A stretch of 64,000 bases of DNA from Occallatibacter gabretensis (GTDB lineage: Bacteria; Acidobacteriota; Terriglobia; Terriglobales; Acidobacteriaceae), in assembly GCF_001449115.1 (NCBI RefSeq), contig NZ_LAIJ01000007.1, positions 62,001 to 126,000 of the forward strand, in the 5' to 3' direction. The position numbers and the translations under genes are program-made. How positions within the stretch are numbered: position 1 is the first letter of the stretch; the number at the start of each line of letters is the position of its first letter. The notes under the pieces are model-generated. The model was not told the DNA's origin, ran no database searches, and saw only the letters and a list, made by a program, of their open reading frames with translations. Shown in pieces: positions 8,654 to 16,051 of this stretch.

Positions 8654-9328
8654 TCAATATCCGTTGGCGACGAGCCAGCTTTCGGACAGATCAAACTCCG
8701 GTTTCTGCTGCTCGGACTGGCGCTGCCAGGCCATCTTGACCAGTACATCCGCCTCGATGTTGAGGGGCGCGCCAGGTGCGAGAGAGTGCAGATTTGTACG
8801 CCAGTAGGTCAGTGGCAGGATTGCGATGCGGATTCTCTCGACTTCTACTTCCGCAATTGTCAAACTGATTCCCTCGATGGCAACAGAACCCTTGGGAATC
8901 ATCCACTTACGCATAGGTTCCGGAACTTGCGCTTCAAAGATCCAGTCTGTGGTTTCCTTGTGGAAATCAGGGTTGGATGGATCGTTGACCGGTTTCAAAA
9001 GCGTGAGAACACCGGTTCCGTCCACGTGCCCCTGGACTATGTGACCGCCCAGCGGGGAGCCTGCTGCTACCGGCAACTCAAGGTTGACTTTGGCGCCGGG
9101 AGCGAGCCTGCTGAGAGACGTTTTATCCAGAGTCTCCTGAGCAAGGTCTGCGTAGAAATAAGCAGGATTTACATCTAAGGCCGTGAGGCAGACGCCGGAG
9201 ACAGAGAGCGAATCACCTTCATGGAGACGCGAGGCGATTCCTGGAGCTTCTACCGTGATGCGCTGAATGCCGCCGCGGTCCTGAATGCTGATGAGTGTGC
9301 CGGTTTGCTCGATGATTCCGGTGAACAT
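8654..9328 (-). CDS. ribE: Riboflavin synthase, alpha subunit
   Basis: Converts two 6,7-dimethyl-8-ribityllumazine molecules to riboflavin. The 224-residue protein has the diagnostic MFTGIIEQTG start and the repeated lumazine-binding domain. The first half carries GDSLSVSGVCLTAL and GGHIVQGHVDGTG; the second carries PKGSVAIEGISLTI. It lies 9 bases downstream of ribD. The other riboflavin genes (ribA/B, ribH) are not beside it. Confidence 0.95.
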   Translation of the reverse strand: MFTGIIEQTGTLISIQDRGGIQRITVEAPGIASRLHEGDSLSVSGVCLTALDVNPAYFYADLAQETLDKTSLSRLAPGAKVNLELPVAAGSPLGGHIVQGHVDGTGVLTLLKPVNDPSNPDFHKETTDWIFEAQVPEPMRKWMIPKGSVAIEGISLTIAEVEVERIRIAILPLTYWRTNLHSLAPGAPLNIEADVLVKMAWQRQSEQQKPEFDLSESWLVANGY

Positions 9329-9337
9329 GGTTTTAGT

Positions 9338-10486
9338 TTACTGCGTGATGATCTGTTCCTGGCTCTGGGGCCAGGGATCACGAAGCAAGGAGCAGAGGCC
9401 GAGGTCATTTCCGTAGCGCTCGACTTCGACAGCTGCCATCTTGATCGGATTCGTCATGCCTTTGAAGGCGGGTACGGCGTCTGATCCCATGATCTGCGGG
9501 CTTACGAAAAGGTGGACGCGGTCGACAAGACCACCAGCCAGAAGAGCGGTGTTCAGACGCGTGCCGGTCTCCGTCAGGAGCGTCAGGATGCCTTCCGAGC
9601 CGAGGCGATCGAGTACGGTTGGCAAGGAAACGCGGCCCGCCTCAGCGGATAGAACTTCTACGCGTATGCCAAGATTGCGGAGCTCAGAGATGCGCTTTTC
9701 ATCTGTGGAAATCGTGTAGATCAGGACGTCTTTTTGTGCGGTCTTAATTATCTTTGAATCCAATGGCATACGCAGGGTTGAATCAAGTATTACTCGAAGC
9801 AGCGGGCGACGGCGGCGCAGGCCGCTGCGGTCGGTAAGAAGCGGGTCGTCGGAGAGTACGGTGTCGACGCCGGTGAGGGCGGCGTCGGCCTGCCAGCGCA
9901 GGGGCTGGACGGCTTTTCTGGATTCCTCGGTCGTAATCCAATATGGCTCCCGGGCGGTGTGCCTGCCGGGTGGCGGGGCGATGCGGCCGTCGAGGGTCAT
10001 GGCGACTTTCATGAGCACGTGCGGGCGCTTGAATCGGATCCAGTGGGCGAAGCCCTCATTGAGGCGACGGGCCTCTTTTTCGCAGACGCCGAGGACGGTT
10101 TCAATACCGGCAGTGCGAAGGCGTTCCATGCCGTGGCCGGCGACGTTAGGGTTCGGATCGCCGGTGGCGGCGACTACATGCTTGATGCCGGCGGAGATGA
10201 GGGCTTCCGTGCAGGGGCCGGTTCGGCCGATGTGATTGCAGGGCTCGAGGGTTACGTAAGCTGTACCGCCGTGGAGGCGCTCACGGGCGTGTTCTTTGGC
10301 TTCTTCCAGGGCGACAACTTCGGCGTGGTCGAGCAGATCGTATTCGTGCCAGCCCTCGCCGACGACCTGACCGGCGCGATCAAGGATGACGCAGCCGACG
10401 GCGGGGTTGGGAGAAGAAACCGCGATGCCTCGAGTGGCGAGTTCGAGAGCGCGCCGCATCCAGTAGATGTCCTGTTCGCTGGCCAT
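9338..10486 (-). CDS. ribD: Bifunctional riboflavin deaminase/reductase RibD
   Basis: Catalyses deamination of the GTP cyclohydrolase II product, then reduction of the ribosyl side chain. The N-terminal deaminase domain (1-145) has the zinc motifs HAEVVAL and EPCNHIGRTGPC; the C-terminal reductase domain (from about 155) has VLMKVAMTLDGRIA and TGVDTVLSDDPLLT. The 382-residue length is normal. I saw no FMN riboswitch in the upstream gap (10487-10911); instead a conserved repeat begins about 30 bases from its start on the opposite strand. Confidence 0.95.
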   Translation of the reverse strand: MASEQDIYWMRRALELATRGIAVSSPNPAVGCVILDRAGQVVGEGWHEYDLLDHAEVVALEEAKEHARERLHGGTAYVTLEPCNHIGRTGPCTEALISAGIKHVVAATGDPNPNVAGHGMERLRTAGIETVLGVCEKEARRLNEGFAHWIRFKRPHVLMKVAMTLDGRIAPPPGRHTAREPYWITTEESRKAVQPLRWQADAALTGVDTVLSDDPLLTDRSGLRRRRPLLRVILDSTLRMPLDSKIIKTAQKDVLIYTISTDEKRISELRNLGIRVEVLSAEAGRVSLPTVLDRLGSEGILTLLTETGTRLNTALLAGGLVDRVHLFVSPQIMGSDAVPAFKGMTNPIKMAAVEVERYGNDLGLCSLLRDPWPQSQEQIITQ

Positions 10487-10517
10487 GGGTAATTCCAGGA
10501 GTGAGTGTAAACCTCGG

Positions 10518-10750
10518 GAGTTATCCTGTGCAGGGGTGAATTATAAGTAATTTATTTTGTTTATGTTAAGAGTGATTCCACACTCCTTGTCGGAATCTTT
10601 ATGCGATCTTCATTCCTGGACTGTGCAACTTACACTGAGATGAAAAGGCAGTTTGCATAATTTTTGGTGCAGAGGGGATGGGGGAGGGGCCCCTCCCCCT
10701 CCCTAACGACGACGGCCCGAATCCGTATGGATTCGGGCCGTCGCTTTTCT
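10518..10750 (+). repeat. Dispersed repeat copy B (candidate small RNA with own terminator)
   Basis: Second copy of the element at 541-812, here on the plus strand. Conserved blocks in order are GAGTTATCCTGTGCAG (10518-10533), a 23-base block within 10592-10616 identical to copy A, CTGTGCA (10621-10627), GGTGCAGAGGGG (10667-10678), a 20-base palindrome GGGGGAGGGGCCCCTCCCCC (10679-10698) and a terminator hairpin. The stretch between ribD and the acyltransferase gene (10487-10911) contains nothing else that I recognise. Confidence 0.75.
10710..10750 (+). terminator. Intrinsic terminator ending repeat copy B
   Basis: A 15-bp perfect stem (10710-10724 with 10729-10743) and GTAT loop, followed by CTTTTCT on the plus strand. 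It shares the inner core CGGCCCGAA/TTCGGGCCG with the terminator of copy A, but the loops and outer pairs differ. Confidence 0.8.
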
Positions 10751-10911
10751 CTGCTGATTATGAGTGTGTCACAAATGGGCCTAATTCTACGCAAACTATC
10801 TGAGGGGGCCAGACGGTACGAAAGGACAATGGACGAAAGTAACCTGCTGGTGACGGGTAACAGAAGAGATGCCCCAGCAAAAACTGACGGACGCCGGGAC
10901 CATTCAGCCGG

Positions 10912-12900
10912 TTATTTTGCCGGCTGAATGGCGCTCACTTGATTCCATTGCCCGAGATCTATGGTCCTTTGGATTGCGAAATGCGCACCGAAGCGGTTCA
11001 GGTGATGGCTGTCGTCCATAAGGGGGATTCCCTGCTGCTCGTTGGCGAACTCGACGCACTTTCCGGCAGGATCACACAGGGCATCATAGATCGAGATGAA
11101 TGGGAGATGCCACTTGTCCTGAACCAGAGCGCGCAGGCGCTGCTCGACTTGCGCATCCTTTCCGAGGCGGTGTTGGCCGGGCAGTTCAGGCTTGTTCCAT
11201 TCCACCGAATACGCCACCAGACGGGCGAGTGGCGCGTCGTACTCCGGTACGCAGCCGATGACGATGACAGGGATCTGGTGCTGTTTGGCCCAGGCGAGCG
11301 TGTCATCGAGCGCGGGAAGCAGACTCATGAGCCAGTCCGCCTCAAGGATCAGTCCGTCAATGCGGTGCGAGGGCAGATAGCTCTGGAAAATGTGCTCCAT
11401 GACGGTCTTGCACAGACCTGGCTTGTCATGATGAAGGACGGGGGGACAGGCGGCGACATTGACCTGCATGACGTTTACGCCGGAGAAGGACGACTTGAGG
11501 GCAGGCCAGATGGCGGCGGCGTGGCTATCGCCGAGAAGCAGGTAATTCTTCTGCGAGGGGTTCTGCGCGAGGCAACGCTCGTAATCGAAGGAAGTAACGC
11601 CGAAGGATGGTTCAAGAAAGCAGGAGCCGAGGCGCTGCGCCTGCTCGTCGCGCTGAAGTTCGGATTTATCGAGGAAGGAAGCAGGACGGAGCGTGGCCTG
11701 CGAAAAGCGGACCTGCCAGCCATTGGACCCGATCATCGCTACTGAAAAGGCGACGAAGCAGAGCATGGTAGCTGCCGCAAGCGCAAAAAGCTTTGACCCA
11801 GCGAAGCGAAGGCGACCTTTGCGAAAGGGCTGCTCGACGAATCTCCAGGAGAGGATGGCGAGTATGAGGGAGACTCCGATTTCCAGAATATGATCGAAGC
11901 GGTCCGGAGCGAACTTGCCCGAATAAGCGTGCTCAAACTGCGCACTGAAATCGAAGATGCCCATGCGATACACCATGATGACGGGCCAGTGCCAGAGATA
12001 GAGCGAGTAAGAGATGAGTCCAAGGAAGACGAAGGGACGCCAGGCGAGCACGGAATAGACAATTGAACGGCCTTCTACGCCGGCGCCGATGATCAACGCA
12101 CAGCCGATGCAGGGCAGAAGAGCGCTGAGACCGGGAAAAAGCATGAGTGGCGAATAGAAGCGACAGGCGAAGAAGATCATTCCGATGCCCAGGAAAGCTA
12201 CGAGGTTCCTGGACCAGACGGACTGGAGTTTCGGGAAGACTCCGAGGGAGAGCAGGGTGCCGGTGAGCAGCTCCCAGGCACGGGTATAGGGCATGTAGAA
12301 CGCGGTGTCGCGGCTAAGCGAGACGGTAATAACGCTGCTGGCAAGAGAGACGAGAAACAGAATGATGACGGCGAGGCGGAGTCGCCGCGGGAAGAGACGC
12401 CGGACTATGACGAGAAAGATTGGAAAGAGGATGTAGAACTGCTCTTCAACCGCGAGCGACCACGTGTGCAGGAGAAGGCTGGCGTTACGGTGATCGAAGT
12501 ATCCGGCTTGTCCCCAGAAATAGAAGTTGGATACAGATAAGGTGGCAGCGAGCAGCGATTTGCTGAAATCAACGATCTCACTGGGTAATAAGAAGACGGC
12601 TGCGAAGACGGTGAGCCCGAAGAAGAGTGCCAGGAGGGCCGGGAAGATCCGGCGAATGCGGCGCTCGTAAAACGAGACGACGGAGAAGCGTGACTGAGCA
12701 ATCTCCGCAAAAACGATAGAACTGATGAGATAGCCGGAGATGACAAAGAAGACGTCGACTCCGATGAAGCCGCCGGATATATGCAGGATCCCAACATGGA
12801 AGGCAATCACGCTGAGAACCGCAACCGCGCGCAGGCCGTCAATATCGGGACGATAGTCTAACGTTCGCTTGGAAAGCGGAGCCTCTACCATATTCACCAT
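10912..12900 (-). CDS. Membrane acyltransferase 3 with C-terminal SGNH esterase domain (OafA/OatA type)
   Basis: Transfers acyl groups, probably acetyl, to a surface polysaccharide or peptidoglycan. The 662 residues divide into an acyltransferase-3 domain with about ten membrane helices (1-370; opening motif YRPDIDGLRAVAVLSVIAFH, later FFVISGYL and HTWSLAVEEQFY) and a periplasmic SGNH hydrolase domain (about 420-655). The latter has GDSHAAAIW and the C-terminal DDSHHLNRFG carrying the catalytic Asp-His. No partner polysaccharide genes adjoin it. The ATG at 12900 has no clear ribosome site; the in-frame ATG 9 bases further in is an alternative start. Confidence 0.92.
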   Translation of the reverse strand: MVNMVEAPLSKRTLDYRPDIDGLRAVAVLSVIAFHVGILHISGGFIGVDVFFVISGYLISSIVFAEIAQSRFSVVSFYERRIRRIFPALLALFFGLTVFAAVFLLPSEIVDFSKSLLAATLSVSNFYFWGQAGYFDHRNASLLLHTWSLAVEEQFYILFPIFLVIVRRLFPRRLRLAVIILFLVSLASSVITVSLSRDTAFYMPYTRAWELLTGTLLSLGVFPKLQSVWSRNLVAFLGIGMIFFACRFYSPLMLFPGLSALLPCIGCALIIGAGVEGRSIVYSVLAWRPFVFLGLISYSLYLWHWPVIMVYRMGIFDFSAQFEHAYSGKFAPDRFDHILEIGVSLILAILSWRFVEQPFRKGRLRFAGSKLFALAAATMLCFVAFSVAMIGSNGWQVRFSQATLRPASFLDKSELQRDEQAQRLGSCFLEPSFGVTSFDYERCLAQNPSQKNYLLLGDSHAAAIWPALKSSFSGVNVMQVNVAACPPVLHHDKPGLCKTVMEHIFQSYLPSHRIDGLILEADWLMSLLPALDDTLAWAKQHQIPVIVIGCVPEYDAPLARLVAYSVEWNKPELPGQHRLGKDAQVEQRLRALVQDKWHLPFISIYDALCDPAGKCVEFANEQQGIPLMDDSHHLNRFGAHFAIQRTIDLGQWNQVSAIQPAK

Positions 12901-13058
12901 TAGTTATGAATTTTTTATAAGACCAGGACTGCCTAATTGAATTTTACAGAAGTGCGGGAGGGACGGGGGACTGATCCACGTTTGGATCGTGAAATGAATG
13001 AGTTACCGTTCTAAGGTATCACCCTAAAGATCGCCGTTATTCAGACGGAGCGACTCCG

Positions 13059-13439
13059 TTATGAGTGAATTCTGGATGGAAGAGTTCCCCATAAAAGCAT
13101 GGCTCTGTGGTTGAGGTCGCTTACCCAAGCCTGATGCTGGACCCTGTTTGGGCCGTGCGAATACTCGTAGTACTCGGGCGGCGCGACGGCTCCGGTGGTC
13201 TTGTTGTGGCCGTGCACCTGGTCGTGGCAGCTATCGCAGAGGGCCACGCAGTTGATGACGGTTCTGAGCCATGCGTGGTTTGCATCTTCGGGATCGCCGG
13301 ACTGATTGGGGATGACGTGGTGCGCTTCTTCCCACTGATCATTCAGGGACATTCCACAAACGGCGCAGAGCCCAAACTGACGGAGCCGCGCTTGCTCCCG
13401 CACCAAATCGCTGAAGTCAAACGGCCTGTTGCTGCTCAT
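13059..13439 (-). CDS. HNH endonuclease-family protein
   Basis: A 126-residue protein with a full HNH core: CAVC, then EAHHVIPNQSG, NCVALCDSCHDQVHG. Two CxxC pairs would bind a structural zinc and the HH/N/H residues a catalytic metal. GGAG stands 8 bases before the ATG at 13439. It stands alone: no methyltransferase, phage or restriction genes adjoin it, so its biological role is open. Confidence 0.85.
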   Translation of the reverse strand: MSSNRPFDFSDLVREQARLRQFGLCAVCGMSLNDQWEEAHHVIPNQSGDPEDANHAWLRTVINCVALCDSCHDQVHGHNKTTGAVAPPEYYEYSHGPNRVQHQAWVSDLNHRAMLLWGTLPSRIHS

Positions 13440-13535
13440 GAAGTCTCCGATTCCGGGGGAACTTGATCGCGACGCGAGCGGGGGCGGCGATCTATATGAA
13501 GTGATCCGTGGATCGGGGGCGTTTCAGTAATCTCC

Positions 13536-13615
13536 GGGCCTGAAGGCCCCGTTTTTCCGGAAGATGTTCCGTAGCCTAAAGGCTCTGGCTCTCTCCGGTT
13601 GGGGATTGAAGTCCC
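13536..13615. repeat. Cluster of three short palindromes (GGCTAAAGCC-like family)
   Basis: Three small foldbacks in tandem: GGGCCTGAAGGCCC (13536-13549), AGCCTAAAGGCT (13573-13584) and GGGGATTGAAGTCCC (13601-13615). They have the same arm-TAAA/TGAA-arm plan as repeats at 15892-15946 and 23595-23651. The 13440-13734 gap holds nothing else visible apart from the ribosome site of the next gene. Confidence 0.6.
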
Positions 13616-13734
13616 GAAATCCGTTTAAAATTGCCCTCCCACCCTGGCCGCACAGAACGCCGAAAGGGTGCGACAGCTAAAGGGAATGATTTTCGTTGTG
13701 GTAGGTTGGGGCTTTCCCACAGGTTGGAGGAAGA

Positions 13735-14568
13735 TTGAAGACGCGGAAATGGATTGCGTTTGTAGTGATGTTGGGCGGTTGGGCGTATGCGTCGGCGCAG
13801 GAGAAGCAACCTGCTGTCGATCCGCAGCGGGTAGAGGTTTCGCTGTACGAAGCGGGTAAAGTGGCATCGTTTCCGGAGCTGCTGCCTGCTGACTTGTCGA
13901 GCCTCATGGCTGACAAGTGCGATAAGTCTGCATCGGGGGAAGTTGAGCTTACCTTCATTGTGGACGCTGACGGGCACCCGCGGAACGTGATGTTTATCCA
14001 TGCGATTGGCAATGATCTGGATAGGTTGGCCGTCGTGCTGGCGCGCGCCAATCGTTTCAAGCCGGCGATGCTGAATGGCTCTGTTGTGGCAGTGGACCTG
14101 ACGGACACGATCAAGCTCACGGGGTGCACGGCGACGGAGAAGAATGCACTAGGACAGGAGGTACATTCCCTGCGCTTTCACTCACAGCCGGAACAGCATT
14201 TGAAGGCATTGAAAGGTGTGCCGGAGAAAGCGGTATTTGCGCTGGGTTCTATAGCCCAGGTGCGGCACGATCCGGCTGGACCGGGTTTGAAAGATCCGAA
14301 GCTAAAAATGCCTGTTGCAATCTTCACCGTGGACCCGTCTTACACCCAACAGGCGAAGGACAAAAATATCGACAGCACTATCATGCTGGAGATCACGGTG
14401 AGCGCGGAAGGATTACCTGGGGATATAAAGATCGCGCGGCCGGTAGGCTACGGAATGGATGAACAATCCATTGAAGCAGTGTTGCGTTATCGCTTTAAGC
14501 CGGCGACGTATGACGGTATGCCAGTGCCGGCGATCATGAAGATCGCGATATTTTTTCATTCACGATAG
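13735..14568 (+). CDS. Secreted protein with two TonB C-terminal-like domains
   Basis: A 277-residue protein with a signal peptide (WIAFVVMLGGWAYASAQ) and two TonB_C-like units: GEVELTFIVDADGHPRNVMF...NRFKPA (about 60-125) and STIMLEITVSAEGLPGDIKI...YRFKPATYDGMPV (about 205-275). There is no N-terminal membrane anchor with a proline-rich spacer, so it is probably not a true energy transducer; Acidobacteria have many such secreted TonB-box-like proteins. The start is TTG at 13735, supported by GGAGG 8 bases upstream. Confidence 0.75.
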   Translation: MKTRKWIAFVVMLGGWAYASAQEKQPAVDPQRVEVSLYEAGKVASFPELLPADLSSLMADKCDKSASGEVELTFIVDADGHPRNVMFIHAIGNDLDRLAVVLARANRFKPAMLNGSVVAVDLTDTIKLTGCTATEKNALGQEVHSLRFHSQPEQHLKALKGVPEKAVFALGSIAQVRHDPAGPGLKDPKLKMPVAIFTVDPSYTQQAKDKNIDSTIMLEITVSAEGLPGDIKIARPVGYGMDEQSIEAVLRYRFKPATYDGMPVPAIMKIAIFFHSR

Positions 14569-14592
14569 GACGAGATCTGGATGAAGTCATAC

Positions 14593-14619
14593 CGGCTAAG
14601 CTCGGGCCGAGCATAGCCG
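14593..14619. terminator. Hairpin between convergent genes
   Basis: CGGCTA...TAGCCG encloses a second palindrome GCTCGGGCCGAGC. There is no clear U-tract, but the position between the convergent TonB-domain and VWFA genes fits a shared terminator. Confidence 0.45.
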
Positions 14620-14638
14620 ATATGCAGCGAGACAGGAG

Positions 14639-15829
14639 CTATTCGACTTCCGGTTTGGCGCGGTAGCCGTCGCGGTAGACGGTGTCGTACTTGAGCGGCT
14701 TGTGCTTTTCGTCCTGGAACTGGAGGGCGTGGCCTTCATCGTCCACCAACTCGACGCGTAGCTTGCGGTAGGTGCCATCCGTTTTGGTGTTGAGAGGGTG
14801 GTACACGAGCTCATACTTGGAGCGGATGTTGTGGTTGATGTCTTCGAAGATATCCGGCATTTCGCCCACAAAGCGGGGGAAGTAGGAATTACCGCCGGTG
14901 TATTTGGCGAAGGTCTTCATCTCGTTATCGGCCTGGAGGTAGTCGATGTCGCGCATACCGCCGCGCAGGCCGCCGCTGCCTTCTGTCATGGCGCGCATGG
15001 CTCCGCCGGTGGAGACGGTGAAGATGGAGATGTCAGGAGTGTTCTTCACCTTCTGAAGAATCTTGTCGTAGGTGATTTTGGAGAAGGTGTCGCGACCTGA
15101 GGCGATGAGGACGATGTACTTGCGGCCTTCAATGCGGGAGAGGCGGTCTTCGGCTTCATAGACGGCGTCAAAGAGATTGCGCTCAGAGAAGCCGGGGATG
15201 CGGAGCATGTTGATGGCTTCAAGGAGCTGACGCTTGTCCTGGGTGAAGTCGGTGATGATCTGCGTGCGCATATCGAAGGTCATCATGGCGACGTAGTCCT
15301 GCGGGTGGAGCTGCTGGGCGAAGGCCCAGGCGGCGTTGCGCATGTCGTAGATGAAGTTGTAGTTGGTGGAGGCGAATTCGCAGACGAGCAGGACCGTGAT
15401 GGGGGCTTCGACGCGCTTGAAGCCGATGACCTTCTGCTCGACGCCGTCCTCATAGACCTTAAAGTTGGCGGGCTTGAGGTTAGGGACAAACTGATGGGTC
15501 TTTTCAAGGACGACGCCTACGTCGACGGTGACTTCAGGCACGGTGATGCGGAGGGCGGGAATGTTGGTGAGGCCCTCGGGGGGCCTCACCTTGGGCTCGG
15601 CGGGCGCGGGCGGCGCCGGGGCCGTGTCGGCGGGCTGGTCCTTCTTTTTGGGCAGGGCGATGTTTCCATTGTCGCCTGCGGGGCCGCCGGAGTCGGGTGC
15701 GGTCTGGTCTGGCTGCTGAGGTTGCGGGGCCGGCGCGGGTGCGGGAGTGTTCTGCGCGATAGCGAAGGGCGCGGCGAGGGCGAGAAGGACAAAGAGTGGA
15801 AGAATTCGATTTGTGATTCCGATATGCAT
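14639..15829 (-). CDS. Secreted VWFA-related Acidobacterial-type protein
   Basis: A 396-residue exported protein: a signal peptide (ILPLFVLLALAAPFAIAQ), a Pro/Ala-rich low-complexity linker (about 27-85), then the domain typical of the Acidobacterial VWFA-related family (from VPEVTVDVGVVLEKTHQFV and LKPANFKVYEDGVEQKV). A von Willebrand A-like fold follows (ITVLLVCEFASTNYN, DYVAMMTFD, YIVLIASGRDTFSK). The usual DxSxS metal site is replaced by CEFAST, so metal binding is doubtful. Function is unknown; it is probably a cell-surface or periplasmic adhesion/assembly factor. Confidence 0.85.
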   Translation of the reverse strand: MHIGITNRILPLFVLLALAAPFAIAQNTPAPAPAPQPQQPDQTAPDSGGPAGDNGNIALPKKKDQPADTAPAPPAPAEPKVRPPEGLTNIPALRITVPEVTVDVGVVLEKTHQFVPNLKPANFKVYEDGVEQKVIGFKRVEAPITVLLVCEFASTNYNFIYDMRNAAWAFAQQLHPQDYVAMMTFDMRTQIITDFTQDKRQLLEAINMLRIPGFSERNLFDAVYEAEDRLSRIEGRKYIVLIASGRDTFSKITYDKILQKVKNTPDISIFTVSTGGAMRAMTEGSGGLRGGMRDIDYLQADNEMKTFAKYTGGNSYFPRFVGEMPDIFEDINHNIRSKYELVYHPLNTKTDGTYRKLRVELVDDEGHALQFQDEKHKPLKYDTVYRDGYRAKPEVE

Positions 15830-15891
15830 TGCAGCCTCAGTGCCAACAGGATACGCGGTGGGACGCTGATCCGGTTGGGGGATCTTTCCTC

Positions 15892-15946
15892 GGGGGCTAA
15901 CGCCCGTCAGTTTCGCAGAGGTTCAAGTACGGGCTAAAGCCTGTAC
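15892..15946. repeat. Pair of GGCTAAAGCC-family palindromes
   Basis: GGGGGCTAACGCCCG (15892-15906) and GTACGGGCTAAAGCCTGTAC (15927-15946), the second followed by CTTTCAA as at 23652. They lie between the divergent VWFA and S55 peptidase genes. Confidence 0.65.
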
Positions 15947-16051
15947 CTTTCAATTCGGTTCGCCGCTTTTCGCACGAGATAACAAATGTAACCGTCTAAC
16001 TGAATATCCAGACGGAGCGGATTTACAGTTATAGACGTGGGAATTCAAGTA

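Noticed and set aside
10487..10911. FMN riboswitch upstream of ribD
   Set aside because: None of the conserved RFN element blocks is visible on the minus strand; the gap is filled by the dispersed repeat.
10939..11745. 268-codon plus-strand ORF inside the acyltransferase gene
   Set aside because: It is the antisense shadow of a well-recognised acyltransferase/SGNH gene.
14124..14462. Overlapping ORF within the TonB-domain gene
   Set aside because: Low-complexity out-of-frame translation of a recognised gene.
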